DNA of 64,000 nt from Paenibacillus sp. HW567 (GTDB lineage: Bacteria > Bacillota > Bacilli > Paenibacillales > Paenibacillaceae), in NCBI RefSeq assembly GCF_000374185.1, contig NZ_KB910518.1, positions 862,546 through 926,545 on the forward strand, read 5' to 3'. Positions 53,682 through 63,418 of the stretch are shown here, piece by piece. Both the position numbers and the translations under genes were made by a program. Position 1 is the first letter of the stretch. Every line of letters starts with the position of its first letter. Under the pieces are notes generated by a model, which did not search any database, had not been told where the DNA came from, and saw only the letters and a program-made list of their open reading frames with translations.

Positions 53682-56132
53682 ATGAGCGACAACAAATTCA
53701 GCACAGAAGCCCAAGCAGGCTACCGTGCGCAAACCATCGAACCGAAATGGCAAAAATTCTGGGATGAGAACAAAACCTTCAAGACAGGTGAAGATGCGGG
53801 TAAGCCGAAATTCTACGCGCTGGATATGTTCCCGTATCCTTCAGGCGCCGGGCTGCATGTCGGCCACCCGGAAGGATATACAGCTACAGATATCGTCTCC
53901 CGCTACAAACGGATGCGCGGCTATAACGTGCTGCACCCGATGGGCTGGGACGCTTTCGGACTTCCGGCTGAGCAGTATGCAATGGATACCGGACAGCATC
54001 CGCGCGACATTACAGTTAAGAACATTAATAACTTCCGCCGCCAGATCAAGTCGCTGGGCTTCTCCTATGACTGGGACCGCGAGATCAGCACAACCGATCC
54101 GGAGTACTACAAGTGGACGCAGTGGATTTTTATCCAATTGTACAACCGTGGCTTGGCGTATGTGGCAGAGGTATCGGTCAACTGGTGTGAAGCGCTGGGA
54201 ACGGTGCTGGCTAACGAAGAAGTCATTGACGGCAAAAGCGAGCGCGGCGGCCACCCCGTGGTCCGCAAACCGATGCGCCAGTGGATTCTCAAGATTACAG
54301 AATATGCTGAACGCCTGCTTGAAGATCTGGAAGAGCTGGACTGGGAAGAAAGCATCAAGGATATGCAGCGCAACTGGATCGGCAAATCCACCGGCGCTGA
54401 GGTCATCTTCGCGATTGAAGGTCATGATGCGAGCCTGGAGGTATTCACCACCCGCCCGGACACCTTGTTCGGCGCAAGCTATTGCGTACTGGCACCGGAG
54501 CATAAATTGGTAGACCTCATTACGACAGCGGAGCAGAAGGCAGCAGTTGCGGAATACCGTGACAAGGCTTCCCGCAAGAGTGACCTTGAACGTACGGATC
54601 TGGCTAAGGAGAAAAGCGGCGTATTTACCGGCGCTTATGCCATTAATCCGGTGAATGGCGCACAGGTCCCGATCTGGATCGCCGATTATGTGCTTGCCGG
54701 GTACGGAACGGGAGCAATTATGGCGGTACCGGGCCATGACACCCGCGACTGGGAATTCGCCAAGCAGTTCGGCCTGAACATTGTGGAGGTTGTACAGGGC
54801 GGTAATGTCGAAGAAGAAGCCTACGCCGGAGACGGACCGCATGTGAATTCCGATTTCCTGAACGGCCTGGAGAATAAAGAAGCCATCGCCACAATGATAT
54901 CCTGGCTGGAAGAGAAGGGCAGCGGCAAAGGCAAAGTAACCTACCGCCTGCGCGACTGGCTGTTCAGCCGCCAGCGTTACTGGGGCGAGCCGATTCCAAT
55001 TTTGCATCTGGAAGATGGCACAATGAAGACCGTTCCGGTGGAGGAGCTGCCGCTGCTGCTGCCGGAAGTGGATTCAATCCGTCCTTCGGGCACTGGTGAA
55101 TCCCCGCTGGCCAATGTGACCGAGTGGGTTGAAACGGTTGATCCCGAGACCGGCATGAAAGCCCGCCGCGAGACGAACACTATGCCGCAATGGGCCGGAA
55201 GCTGCTGGTATTACTTGCGCTACATTGACCCGCGCAACGACAAGGAGCTGTGCTCGCCGGAGAAGCAGAAGGAATGGCTGCCGGTTGACTTGTACATCGG
55301 CGGAGCCGAGCATGCGGTGCTTCACCTGCTTTACGCCCGTTTCTGGCACAAGGTGCTGTATGATCTCGGCGTGGTCGATACGAAAGAGCCATTCCACAAG
55401 CTGGTGAACCAGGGAATGATCCTGGGGAATAATAACGAGAAAATGAGTAAATCACGGGGCAATGTCATTAACCCGGATGAAATTGTGGAGGCCTATGGCG
55501 CGGATACACTTCGTGTCTATGAAATGTTCATGGGGCCGCTGGAAGCAACGAAGCCGTGGAACGAAAAAGGCGTAGAGGGAATTCACCGCTTCCTCTCCCG
55601 TGTATGGCGTCTGTTCGTGAATGAGGACGGCAGCATCAGCGCCAAAATCACCCCGGACGGCGGCACCGACGAGTTCAAGCGGACTTGGCACAAGACGCTG
55701 AAGAAGGTCACCGAGGATTTCGAGCATCTGCGCTTCAACACGGCGATCAGCCAACTGATGATTTTCATCAACGATGCTTACAAGCAGGACACCTTGTCCA
55801 CCGAAGCGGCAGAGCATTTCGTGCAGATGCTGTCACCGCTTGCGCCGCATATTTCGGAAGAGCTGTGGCAGCTGCTCGGGCATGAAGGAAGCATCAGCTA
55901 TGTGGCTTGGCCGGCTTATGATGAGGCCTGGACGGTGGATGCCGAGGTGGAAATCGTCGTGCAGGTAAATGGTAAAATCGTACAGCGCGCATTGATCGCG
56001 CAGGATATGAGTCAGGAAGATATGCAGAACCATGCCTTGTCGCTTCCGAATGTGAAGGCGGCGGTAGAGGGCAAAACCGTACGCAAAATCATTGCGGTTC
56101 CCGGCAAGCTGGTTAATATTGTAGTGGGTTAA
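53682..56132 (+). CDS. leuS: Leucyl-tRNA synthetase
   Basis: An 816-residue class Ia synthetase that charges tRNA-Leu in the cytoplasm. The HIGH signature is HVGH at 59-62 ([14 protein letters not shown]), the CP1 editing domain sits roughly at 220-420 ([28 protein letters not shown]), and the KMSKS loop is residues 587-591 followed by RGNVINPDE. The anticodon-binding helical part and a short C-terminal domain follow. The length matches Gram-positive LeuS. CCAAGGAGGAG precedes the ATG. Expression should be governed by the T-box upstream. Confidence 0.98.
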   Translation: MSDNKFSTEAQAGYRAQTIEPKWQKFWDENKTFKTGEDAGKPKFYALDMFPYPSGAGLHVGHPEGYTATDIVSRYKRMRGYNVLHPMGWDAFGLPAEQYAMDTGQHPRDITVKNINNFRRQIKSLGFSYDWDREISTTDPEYYKWTQWIFIQLYNRGLAYVAEVSVNWCEALGTVLANEEVIDGKSERGGHPVVRKPMRQWILKITEYAERLLEDLEELDWEESIKDMQRNWIGKSTGAEVIFAIEGHDASLEVFTTRPDTLFGASYCVLAPEHKLVDLITTAEQKAAVAEYRDKASRKSDLERTDLAKEKSGVFTGAYAINPVNGAQVPIWIADYVLAGYGTGAIMAVPGHDTRDWEFAKQFGLNIVEVVQGGNVEEEAYAGDGPHVNSDFLNGLENKEAIATMISWLEEKGSGKGKVTYRLRDWLFSRQRYWGEPIPILHLEDGTMKTVPVEELPLLLPEVDSIRPSGTGESPLANVTEWVETVDPETGMKARRETNTMPQWAGSCWYYLRYIDPRNDKELCSPEKQKEWLPVDLYIGGAEHAVLHLLYARFWHKVLYDLGVVDTKEPFHKLVNQGMILGNNNEKMSKSRGNVINPDEIVEAYGADTLRVYEMFMGPLEATKPWNEKGVEGIHRFLSRVWRLFVNEDGSISAKITPDGGTDEFKRTWHKTLKKVTEDFEHLRFNTAISQLMIFINDAYKQDTLSTEAAEHFVQMLSPLAPHISEELWQLLGHEGSISYVAWPAYDEAWTVDAEVEIVVQVNGKIVQRALIAQDMSQEDMQNHALSLPNVKAAVEGKTVRKIIAVPGKLVNIVVG

Positions 56133-56149
56133 GCGAAGAACGCATTTCT

Positions 56150-56187
56150 GCCCGCAGCAACGGAGTGATCCGTGCTGCGGGCTTTGT
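56150..56187 (+). terminator. Terminator-like hairpin after leuS
   Basis: GCCCGCAGCA-CGGA pairs with TCCG-TGCTGCGGGC around a four-base loop with few bulges; only a short T run follows. It could serve leuS and, in reverse, the convergent comER gene. Confidence 0.6.
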
Positions 56188-56236
56188 TGGTTTAAAGCAG
56201 CTTTGAGGACAAAAGACCCGTGTTGCAGCGAGATTT

Positions 56237-57085
56237 TTAACGGTCCAGCGGAGCTTGAATGATGCCGCCCGCGCCGAACAGAATGTCGAGCTTCTCGACG
56301 TCTTCATCGTATTTTTCATGCGTTGTGGTGATCAGGCGTTCAAAAACACCGTCCAGACTGGTGCGCAGATGGTTCAGGGCTTCCGCTGTTATGCCGCCGC
56401 GCACGGCTACCCGTTCTTGCAGCTCTTGCGGAGTGAACCCGCCTTCCGTCAACAGCTTGCCTGTACCGAGCAGCATTTCACCGGCCAGCCGGGTAAGCAA
56501 GGCTTCTTCTATGCCAGTGGCTTCTACCGCAGCTTCGATCCACCGCTCAATGAAATAGCTGATGAACGCTGGGCCGCAACTGGAGAAATCTGAAGCGATC
56601 CGGGTATGCGTCTCCTGTATTTCTAGTGGAACGCCTATGAAAGACAACAGGTGAAGCAGCAGTAGCCTGTCTTTTTTATTAAGTCTGCTGCCAAATATAC
56701 AAAGTGAAGTCCCGCTTTTGACAGAGTGGGTGATGCTGGGAATGACTTTGGCAATTTTGGATGGCAGAGCGGATTCCAGGTGATAGAGCATCACGGGGCT
56801 GGTAATGGAGACAACAATTTGCTCGCTGTGCAGGCTGCCTGAGATTTCCTCTGTCAGCGTTTTGAATTCCAGCGGCTTTACACATATGAAAAGGATATCG
56901 CTTCCGGCTGCAATCTCTCTGTTGCTGCCTATGGATAGACCTGGATGGCGTTCTTGAAGCTGCAGCAGTTTGGCCTGACTGCGGTTGCCGGCAAGCACAT
57001 CACATGGCTCAAGTGCTCCCGAAGAAAGAAAGGCGTCGATGAGCAGACTGCCCATGCTGCCTGTTCCGATAAATCCCACCTTCAT
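56237..57085 (-). CDS. comER: ComER, pyrroline-5-carboxylate reductase-like protein
   Basis: A 282-residue Rossmann protein starting MKVGFIGTGSMGS, with FICVKPLEF and the late SCGPAFISYFIERW and GGITAEALNHL regions of the ProC fold. Its position, divergent from comEA, is that of Bacillus comER, whose role in competence or sporulation is poorly defined. Compared with true proline synthases the substrate-loop details differ, but a reductase activity cannot be excluded. AGGAGGTACC precedes its start. Confidence 0.88.
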   Translation of the reverse strand: MKVGFIGTGSMGSLLIDAFLSSGALEPCDVLAGNRSQAKLLQLQERHPGLSIGSNREIAAGSDILFICVKPLEFKTLTEEISGSLHSEQIVVSITSPVMLYHLESALPSKIAKVIPSITHSVKSGTSLCIFGSRLNKKDRLLLLHLLSFIGVPLEIQETHTRIASDFSSCGPAFISYFIERWIEAAVEATGIEEALLTRLAGEMLLGTGKLLTEGGFTPQELQERVAVRGGITAEALNHLRTSLDGVFERLITTTHEKYDEDVEKLDILFGAGGIIQAPLDR

Positions 57086-57225
57086 CCTGGGGTACCTCCT
57101 TTCTGATGTCGCTATTGCTTGCAGCAGTACTCTTCGTTAAGTGTATGCACAGGAGTCTTGGACAAATGACAGGTTTTAACCGGATTATTGAATAAAATTC
57201 CAGTTGATTGTAGGGGGAGAGCTTT

Positions 57226-57969
57226 ATGAACAAAAGAATTCTGGCTTTGGTCATTACCGCCGGACTGCTGGGCGGCGGGCTTGTGTGGGCAGCGGACCGT
57301 GAGGAGGACAGCGGTATCGCCGGATGGGAGACACTCAATGCCAGCATGGCACAGGCTCTGGGCTCAGCGGACAAGGAGGCAACGGCGGCTGCGGCTGGCG
57401 GGAGCAGCGTGGAGGAGAGCACTAAGTCAGGCGGGGAGAGCCGGGAGAAGGGAGCGGGCACAGGGAAGGAAGGCAGCGCAGGAAAGGAAGATGCAGCTTC
57501 CAAAGGGGCGGCAGCTAATGCTGCGAAGAGTAGCGGTGCAGAAGCGCTATCCCCGCCAGGAAATGGCGCAGGAACGCCTGCTGCTGGAAGCGGTGCAGGA
57601 GCGGCGGCCGGAACAGGCACGGCTAAGGGGACCGCTGGAAATGTAGGCGGTGCAATAGCGGCTGGGACAAATGGAGCAGCAGAACCCGCTGCAGGGAGCG
57701 GCATGGCAGCCGCTGTCAATGGAAGCTCCGCGCCCCCCTCCAGTGAAGGAGCTTCTGCAAGCCAAACATCTGTGGACGGTAAAATCAACGTCAACATAGC
57801 GGATGCTGCTGCGCTGATGGATCTGCCGGGAATCGGTGCGAAGAAGGCGCAGGCGATTATAGATTACCGCAGCAGCAAAGGGGCTTTTCGCAGCTTGTCT
57901 GATTTGGGTGAAGTGAAGGGAATTGGGCCAAAGCTGCTAGAAAAGCTGAAGCCGTTGGTGATATTCTGA
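57226..57969 (+). CDS. comEA: ComEA, competence DNA receptor, with long low-complexity linker
   Basis: A 247-residue membrane-anchored protein. A transmembrane segment (about 5-22) is followed by ~160 residues rich in Ala, Gly, Ser and Glu, then a C-terminal double helix-hairpin-helix domain (186-247: KINVNIADAAALMDLPGIG, LGEVKGIGPKLLEKL) that binds double-stranded DNA during uptake. The SLBB domain found between anchor and HhH in Bacillus ComEA is not visible; only the low-complexity linker occupies its place. TAGGGGGAG precedes the ATG. Confidence 0.92.
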   Translation: MNKRILALVITAGLLGGGLVWAADREEDSGIAGWETLNASMAQALGSADKEATAAAAGGSSVEESTKSGGESREKGAGTGKEGSAGKEDAASKGAAANAAKSSGAEALSPPGNGAGTPAAGSGAGAAAGTGTAKGTAGNVGGAIAAGTNGAAEPAAGSGMAAAVNGSSAPPSSEGASASQTSVDGKINVNIADAAALMDLPGIGAKKAQAIIDYRSSKGAFRSLSDLGEVKGIGPKLLEKLKPLVIF

Positions 57970-58062
57970 GAGTGACCGGGTGCGCAACCATTGTCCTAGT
58001 GGAAGCTTGCTGCAATATGCTACAATAATGAACAACTATTGAAGGGAAAGTGGAGATTGCTG

Positions 58063-58581
58063 ATGACTGTAGCCTACCGCAAGAATTGGGATACTTATTT
58101 CATGGATATTGCCTGCATGGTCTCCACACGCTCGCGCTGTCCCCGCCGCCATGTTGGCGCTGTGCTGGTACAGGGCAAGAAGCTGTTAGGCACTGCCTAT
58201 AATGGAGCGCCGATGGGGGTGCCGGATTGCTCGGAAGCGGGCTGCATGGTCTCTGAGCAATATGAACGGGAGCTGGTTAACGGGGTGGAGACGATGGTGA
58301 TGAAGCAGCGCTGCATCCGCACCATCCACGCCGAGCAGAATCTGCTGCTGTTCACGGACCGTAGCGACCGGGAAGGCAGTACCGTCTATGTTACCGATGA
58401 ACCGTGCTGGACCTGCGCCAACATGCTGGCTAACAGCGGAATTGTGGAGATCGTCTATCTGCGGCCGTACCGCAAGGATATGGAGAAGGTAGAGGCGATG
58501 CTGCGCTCCAAAGGGATTATTTTTCGGCAACTGGAGAAGTATGAGCCGCCGAAGGAAACGATGATTACCGTATCGGAATAG
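58063..58581 (+). CDS. comEB: ComEB, deoxycytidylate deaminase family protein
   Basis: About 172 residues; ATG 58063 is chosen after GTGGAG at seven bases, over a TTG at 58039. It belongs to the dCMP/zinc deaminase fold: the HAEQN motif supplies the zinc His and catalytic Glu, and EPCWTCANML the two zinc Cys. dCMP deaminase converts dCMP to dUMP. In Bacillus comEB lies between comEA and comEC, as here, although it is dispensable for transformation. Confidence 0.93.
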   Translation: MTVAYRKNWDTYFMDIACMVSTRSRCPRRHVGAVLVQGKKLLGTAYNGAPMGVPDCSEAGCMVSEQYERELVNGVETMVMKQRCIRTIHAEQNLLLFTDRSDREGSTVYVTDEPCWTCANMLANSGIVEIVYLRPYRKDMEKVEAMLRSKGIIFRQLEKYEPPKETMITVSE

Positions 58582-58624
58582 CCGGAAGGCTGCCGCAGCC
58601 GAATAAGCATAAGCTTCAGGGGAA

Positions 58625-58670
58625 GAACCTCTGTATTACGCGATTTTTGCGAATGCAGGGGTTCTTTTAT
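58625..58670 (+). terminator. Terminator-like hairpin between comEB and comEC
   Basis: GAACCTCTG (58625-58633) pairs with CAGGGGTTC (58656-58664) around a 22-base loop and is followed by a T-rich run. It would limit read-through from comEB into comEC; no separate comEC promoter was recognised. Confidence 0.7.
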
Positions 58671-58708
58671 TTGTGTACAAGCGGATGTGTATATAGGGAG
58701 GAACGTTC

Positions 58709-61393
58709 ATGAAAAAAAGGCCGCTGTTAAGCTTCACAGTATGCTGGATTGCAGGCAGCTCGGCGGGCTGCTTGTTCTCCGGCCGGAGGCTGCTGATTTA
58801 CCTGGCGGGCTGTCTGCTGCTGCTTATCATCCTTGCTGTCAGCGCAAGAACCGGATGGAGAAATTTAGCGGTGTTCGGATTGGCGCTTATTGCGGCAGCC
58901 CTGATCTGGGAAGGGAATGAGGGGCGCAATGTCAGCCTGCTTCCGGGAGCGCTGGGACATTCGGCAGCGGAGCTGAATGAGTCTTATGTACAAGCCGCAG
59001 GCGTGATCACTTCACCTGTGGACCGGGATGGGGACCGGGTTGATTTTACTGTAAAGCTGTCGCAGCTAGGAGTGAGCGGGGAAGGAGATTATCCGCAGGA
59101 AGGAGCACAGAAGCGGGAAGGTCAAGTGGCGGGCGAGTTAATCGCTGTGCAAATCAAGCTCCAGGCCGAAGCTGAAATCGCCATTGCTGCCAAGTGGAGG
59201 AGGGGAGATCAGGTGGTGCTTGAGGGACAGCTTAAGCAGCCTGCGGAAGCGCGTAATTTTGGCGGTTTTGACTATCGGGCGTATTTGCTGACTCAGAGAA
59301 TTCATTGGATCATCAAGGTAGACGGCGCGGAGAGTGTAAAAGCTTCACCCCCGGCATCCTGGGGGCTATCCAGTATTTTGCGCTGGAATGATGCGGCGCG
59401 CGCCGCTCTTGGCGCGGAGATGGACCGCTTATTCCAGGAGCCGCATGGGGGATATATGAAAGGGTTGGTCCTGGGCATTCAGGACGCCCTGGACGAAGAG
59501 ACATTCAAGCAGTTCTCGCAGCTTGGACTGACGCATATCCTGGCGATTTCGGGCATGCATGTGGCGGTGTATGTCGGGGTGCTTCTGTTTATACTGAGGC
59601 GCTGCCGCCTGACCAGAGAAACGGCTCTTACCATAACCGTGCTACTTGTACCTGTATACGTGCTGCTGTCCGGCGCGGGGCCGTCCATCGTGCGGGCGGG
59701 GATTATGAGCATGATTGGCCTGCTGGCCGCCCGGTTCGGGCTGCTGAAGGATGGAATGAATATTCTAGCGGCGGCGGCGCTGATTATGCTGGTCTGGAAT
59801 CCGTATCTTCTGCTGAGCGTCAGCTTCCAGTTGTCCTTTCTGGTTACCGCCGGGCTTATGGTCTATATGCCGCTTGCCGCGCCTTTGCTGCGCGGGTTGC
59901 CCCGCTGGCTGGGCAGCGCAGTATCGGTGACGCTGATCGCGCAACTGGTGTCTTTTCCGCTGACGATTTATTACTTCAACCAGTTTTCACTGTTGTCCTT
60001 TGCCGCCAATCTGGTGCTCGTCCCCTTTATTACTTTTCTGGTGCTGCCGCTGGGGACGCTTGCGCTGTTGCTTGGACGGGTCTGGAACGCTGCTGCCGGT
60101 GTGACCGCGTATGTTGCGGAGCTGCTGAATAATGCTACCTTTGGCGCGGTGGAATGGATGAACGGGTTATCCGGCGGGGTTCTGATCTGGAGTTCTCCTT
60201 CGCTGCTGTGGATTTGCCTATATTATTTACTGCTCTATGGCTTGCTGTACAGCCTGAAGAAGCGGTCTGAGGCCCGGCTGGCGCCGCAGGCAATGGAGGA
60301 TGAGACGAAGCCGCTGGCCGAGCTGGATCAGCCGCAAGGTGCAAGCGGAGGAAGCCTGGGCGGTGGCATTTGCATTTGGAGCAGAGGGAGGGGGAGCGCT
60401 TGTCCGATACCCTTCGAACTTCCGGCAGCCCTGCGCTGGACTGGCCCGGCAGCCTTCTTGTGTACGGCCGGAATTGCCCTGCTGCTGTACAGGGGCTACT
60501 ATGCAGAGAATCTGGGAGGTGCGGGAGCGATCAGCTATCTCGATGTGGGGCAGGGTGACAGCATTCTGATCACCACTCCCGGCGGAGCCCATATTCTGGT
60601 CGATGGCGGCGGCACGGTCAGCTTTGGCAAAAAGGAGGAATGGCGCATCCGCCGCAGCCCGTTCGAGGTCGGGGCCAAGACGCTGCTGCCGCTTCTGAAG
60701 CAGCGGGGGATTCACCGGCTGGATGCCGTCATCTTGACTCACGGCGACCAGGATCACGCCGGAGGGCTGCAGGCGGTGCTGGAGGGAGTGCCTGTGTCAG
60801 CGCTGCTGTTCAACGGGACGCTGGCAGGCCGCGAGCCTTACCGGAAGCTGATGGGTACAGCGCTTGCGGCCGGTGTCCGGCTGTACGCTGTGCAGCAGGG
60901 GATGGTGCTTGCTCCGGATGAGGATACGGAGCTGACCTTCCTCTGGCCGGCCGGGGAAGCGGGCGAGGGGTCTGCCATGCCGGAGGTGGACGATCAGAAT
61001 CACCTATCGGTGGTTTTTCGGCTGGAGATGAACAGCCGCAGCTTTCTTTTTACAGGAGATATGGATAAGGCCGCGGAGGAAACCATCCTCGAGGACGGCA
61101 GGCAGGCGGGAATCGGCACCGGACAGCCCATTGATGTGCTGAAGGTCGCGCACCACGGCAGCAAAACCGCAACAAGTGCAGCCTGGCTGGATTTCTGGAA
61201 TCCTAGTTCTGCTGTGATCTCTGCCGGAGTGGGCAATCTGTACGGGCACCCGAATGCCGAAGTGCTGGATCGTCTGACGGCTGGACGCACCGCTGTATAC
61301 CGGACCGATCTGCAGGGGGAGATTCAGATGAAGATCCGGCAGGAGGGGATAACGGTACGGTGTAAGTTGGAAGCGGCAGAGGTGCAGCGGTAA
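58709..61393 (+). CDS. comEC: ComEC/Rec2 competence DNA channel protein
   Basis: An 894-residue membrane protein that forms the single-stranded DNA channel. An N-terminal hydrophobic part and DUF4131-like extracellular region (about 1-230) precede the multi-helix Competence domain (about 245-510, LGLTHILAISGMHVAVYVG). The C-terminal metallo-beta-lactamase domain starts near 605 (ISYLDVGQGDSILIT) and includes THGDQDHAGG from His678 and KVAHHGSKTATS, with metal ligands intact, so nuclease activity is plausible. A hydrophilic Gln/Gly-rich segment at about 530-570 links the halves. GGGAGGAAC precedes the ATG. Confidence 0.95.
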   Translation: MKKRPLLSFTVCWIAGSSAGCLFSGRRLLIYLAGCLLLLIILAVSARTGWRNLAVFGLALIAAALIWEGNEGRNVSLLPGALGHSAAELNESYVQAAGVITSPVDRDGDRVDFTVKLSQLGVSGEGDYPQEGAQKREGQVAGELIAVQIKLQAEAEIAIAAKWRRGDQVVLEGQLKQPAEARNFGGFDYRAYLLTQRIHWIIKVDGAESVKASPPASWGLSSILRWNDAARAALGAEMDRLFQEPHGGYMKGLVLGIQDALDEETFKQFSQLGLTHILAISGMHVAVYVGVLLFILRRCRLTRETALTITVLLVPVYVLLSGAGPSIVRAGIMSMIGLLAARFGLLKDGMNILAAAALIMLVWNPYLLLSVSFQLSFLVTAGLMVYMPLAAPLLRGLPRWLGSAVSVTLIAQLVSFPLTIYYFNQFSLLSFAANLVLVPFITFLVLPLGTLALLLGRVWNAAAGVTAYVAELLNNATFGAVEWMNGLSGGVLIWSSPSLLWICLYYLLLYGLLYSLKKRSEARLAPQAMEDETKPLAELDQPQGASGGSLGGGICIWSRGRGSACPIPFELPAALRWTGPAAFLCTAGIALLLYRGYYAENLGGAGAISYLDVGQGDSILITTPGGAHILVDGGGTVSFGKKEEWRIRRSPFEVGAKTLLPLLKQRGIHRLDAVILTHGDQDHAGGLQAVLEGVPVSALLFNGTLAGREPYRKLMGTALAAGVRLYAVQQGMVLAPDEDTELTFLWPAGEAGEGSAMPEVDDQNHLSVVFRLEMNSRSFLFTGDMDKAAEETILEDGRQAGIGTGQPIDVLKVAHHGSKTATSAAWLDFWNPSSAVISAGVGNLYGHPNAEVLDRLTAGRTAVYRTDLQGEIQMKIRQEGITVRCKLEAAEVQR

Positions 61394-61459
61394 ATAATTT
61401 ATTTTCCGCAGCCCGCCGAGAATTGATAGATAGTGAAAGAAAAGCATTCATTCCTCTCC

Positions 61460-61488
61460 TTCAAGCCTGTAGCATGCCGAACTATAAT
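61460..61488 (+). promoter_or_regulatory. Candidate sigma-A promoter of the last transporter operon
   Basis: TTCAAG and a perfect TATAAT are separated by 17 bp, 44 bp before the permease start. The -35 match is partial. Confidence 0.45.
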
Positions 61489-61531
61489 GAAAGAAAAGTT
61501 CCGATACAGATGGAAGATAGGAGTGAAATTC

Positions 61532-62491
61532 ATGAACAATGCTGCTGCAAAGCAAGCGCCCGCGGGTTCCATGAAAACGGTTCCGTCCAGTAAAACGCGC
61601 ATCAGACGCTGGGAATCGCCGCTTGCCGGTTATCTGTTCCTCTCCCCATGGCTAATAGGTTTCTTCCTGTTGACCCTGGGACCGATGGTTATGTCCCTGT
61701 ATTACTCGTTTACGGATTACTCATTGCTGGCGGCGCCCAAGTGGACCGGACTGGCGAACTACACCAAAATCTTTACTGAGGATGATGTCTTTCCGTCATC
61801 GCTGCGTATTACCATTACCTTCGTGCTGCTGACCGTGCCCCTGCGGCTGATGTTTGCGCTCAGTGTGGCTATGCTGCTAAACCGGAAGATCAAAGGGATT
61901 TCCTTCTACCGGACGATGGTCTACTTTCCGTCATTAATCGGGACGAGCATCGCGGTATCCATCCTCTGGAAAAATATTTTTAGCCGCAACGGATTTATCA
62001 ATGATTTCCTTTCAATTTTCGGGATTAAAGGCCCGGCCTGGATTGCTGATCCGAAATACGCGCTGGGTACGCTGATTCTATTAATGGTCTGGCAATTCGG
62101 TTCGTCGATGATTATTTTCCTGGCTGGTTTGAAGCAGATTCCGGGGGATCTATACGAAGCCTCCGCCGTGGATGGGGCAAGCAAGTTCCGCCAGTTTTTC
62201 TCGATTACGCTGCCGATGCTCTCGCCGATTATTTTGTTCAATGCCATTCAGACGATGATCAACACGTTCCAGATGTTTACGCAGGCTTTTGTCATTACGG
62301 GCGGCGGTCCGGTCAAATCCACTTTTGTCTATGTTATGTACCTGTATGAAGAAGCCTTTACCAAGTTCCATATGGGCTACGCCTCGGCTCTGGCCTGGAT
62401 TTTGCTGCTGCTGATCGGGTTGTTTACGGCCGTGCTGTTCGGAACTTCGAAATACTGGGTGTTCTATGAAACGCAAGGAGGCAAGAAATAA
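61532..62491 (+). CDS. Carbohydrate ABC transporter permease, UgpA/MalF type
   Basis: About 319 residues; ATG 61532 after TAGGAG is preferred over the upstream open frame at 61433. A basic cytoplasmic N terminus (about 35 residues) precedes six or so helices; the coupling motif is EASAVDGASKFRQF near residue 215. Its stop overlaps the next start (TAATG). No binding-protein gene lies before it, so that component is either beyond the window or elsewhere. Confidence 0.92.
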   Translation: MNNAAAKQAPAGSMKTVPSSKTRIRRWESPLAGYLFLSPWLIGFFLLTLGPMVMSLYYSFTDYSLLAAPKWTGLANYTKIFTEDDVFPSSLRITITFVLLTVPLRLMFALSVAMLLNRKIKGISFYRTMVYFPSLIGTSIAVSILWKNIFSRNGFINDFLSIFGIKGPAWIADPKYALGTLILLMVWQFGSSMIIFLAGLKQIPGDLYEASAVDGASKFRQFFSITLPMLSPIILFNAIQTMINTFQMFTQAFVITGGGPVKSTFVYVMYLYEEAFTKFHMGYASALAWILLLLIGLFTAVLFGTSKYWVFYETQGGKK

Positions 62492-63339
62492 TGGAAGCCA
62501 CCAGTTCAAGCAAACGCTTTGTTACGCATATTTCTCTCCTGGTCGTCAGTTTGATCATGATGTATCCAATCTTTTGGTGGCTGGGCGCCTCTCTAAAAAC
62601 CAATGAAGAGATGAGCTCAGCCAATCTGTTCCCGAAAATCCCGCACTGGGCCAACTTTTCCGACGGCTGGGTGTCGGTGCCGAACTTCACATTCTCCCAT
62701 TTCTATCTCAATACCTTTGAGCTTGTCGCCGGAGTTTTGTTCACGAGCGTGATCTCCTGCAGTCTGGTGGCCTTTGCCTTCTCACGCCTGGATTTTCCGC
62801 TGCGCAATTTCTGGTTCGCGATTATGCTGGTTACCCTGATGCTGCCGACTCAGGTTACGATTGTGCCGCAGTATGTCATGTTCAGCAAATGGGGCTGGAT
62901 CAACACCTATCTGCCGTTCTATATTCCCCATTTGTTCGCAGGCGGCATCGGCGGGCCGTTCTTTATCTATCTGCTCGTCCAGTTTATGCGCTCCGTCCCC
63001 AAAGAGCTGGATGAGGCGGCCAAAATCGACGGCTGCTCCTGGTTCAGCATCTACTGGAGAATTATGCTTCCTTTGGTAAAACCCGCACTGGTTACCGTTG
63101 CTATCTATTGTTTTCTGTGGAACTGGGATGATTTCTTCGGACAGATGCTTTATATTAATACCATTGATAAATATACGATCAATCTGGCACTCAAGCTGTT
63201 CATCGATTCGCAAGGATCGGTGCCATGGGGACAAATGCTGGCGATGTCGCTGGTATCCATAGTTCCATCGGTGTTGATTTTCTTCCTGGCACAGAAGCAT
63301 TTTGTCGAAGGAATGTCGGCAGGGGCTTTGAAGGGCTAG
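62491..63339 (+). CDS. Carbohydrate ABC transporter permease, UgpE/MalG type
   Basis: A 282-residue permease with about six helices, coupling motif EAAKIDGCSWFSIYWR and ending AQKHFVEGMSAGALKG. It is translationally coupled to the preceding permease. A terminator follows, then a sensor kinase gene. Confidence 0.93.
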   Translation: MEATSSSKRFVTHISLLVVSLIMMYPIFWWLGASLKTNEEMSSANLFPKIPHWANFSDGWVSVPNFTFSHFYLNTFELVAGVLFTSVISCSLVAFAFSRLDFPLRNFWFAIMLVTLMLPTQVTIVPQYVMFSKWGWINTYLPFYIPHLFAGGIGGPFFIYLLVQFMRSVPKELDEAAKIDGCSWFSIYWRIMLPLVKPALVTVAIYCFLWNWDDFFGQMLYINTIDKYTINLALKLFIDSQGSVPWGQMLAMSLVSIVPSVLIFFLAQKHFVEGMSAGALKG

Positions 63340-63362
63340 GTCATATCCATAGCCGGAATTTG

Positions 63363-63393
63363 AAGCTGCGAGTTTTCGCGGCTTTCTTTTTCT
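63363..63393 (+). terminator. Rho-independent terminator
   Basis: AAGCTGCGA pairs with TCGCGGCTT (one wobble) around a four-base loop and leads into a T-rich run. It lies between the permease and kinase genes; being partial in strength it may allow some read-through. Confidence 0.7.
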
Positions 63394-63418
63394 TTATCTG
63401 ATCTACGGAGGATTCCAC

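Noticed and set aside
53841..55007. Long minus-strand frame (about 388 codons) inside leuS
   Set aside because: It lies antisense to conserved LeuS catalytic and editing domains and has no ribosome binding site or family features.
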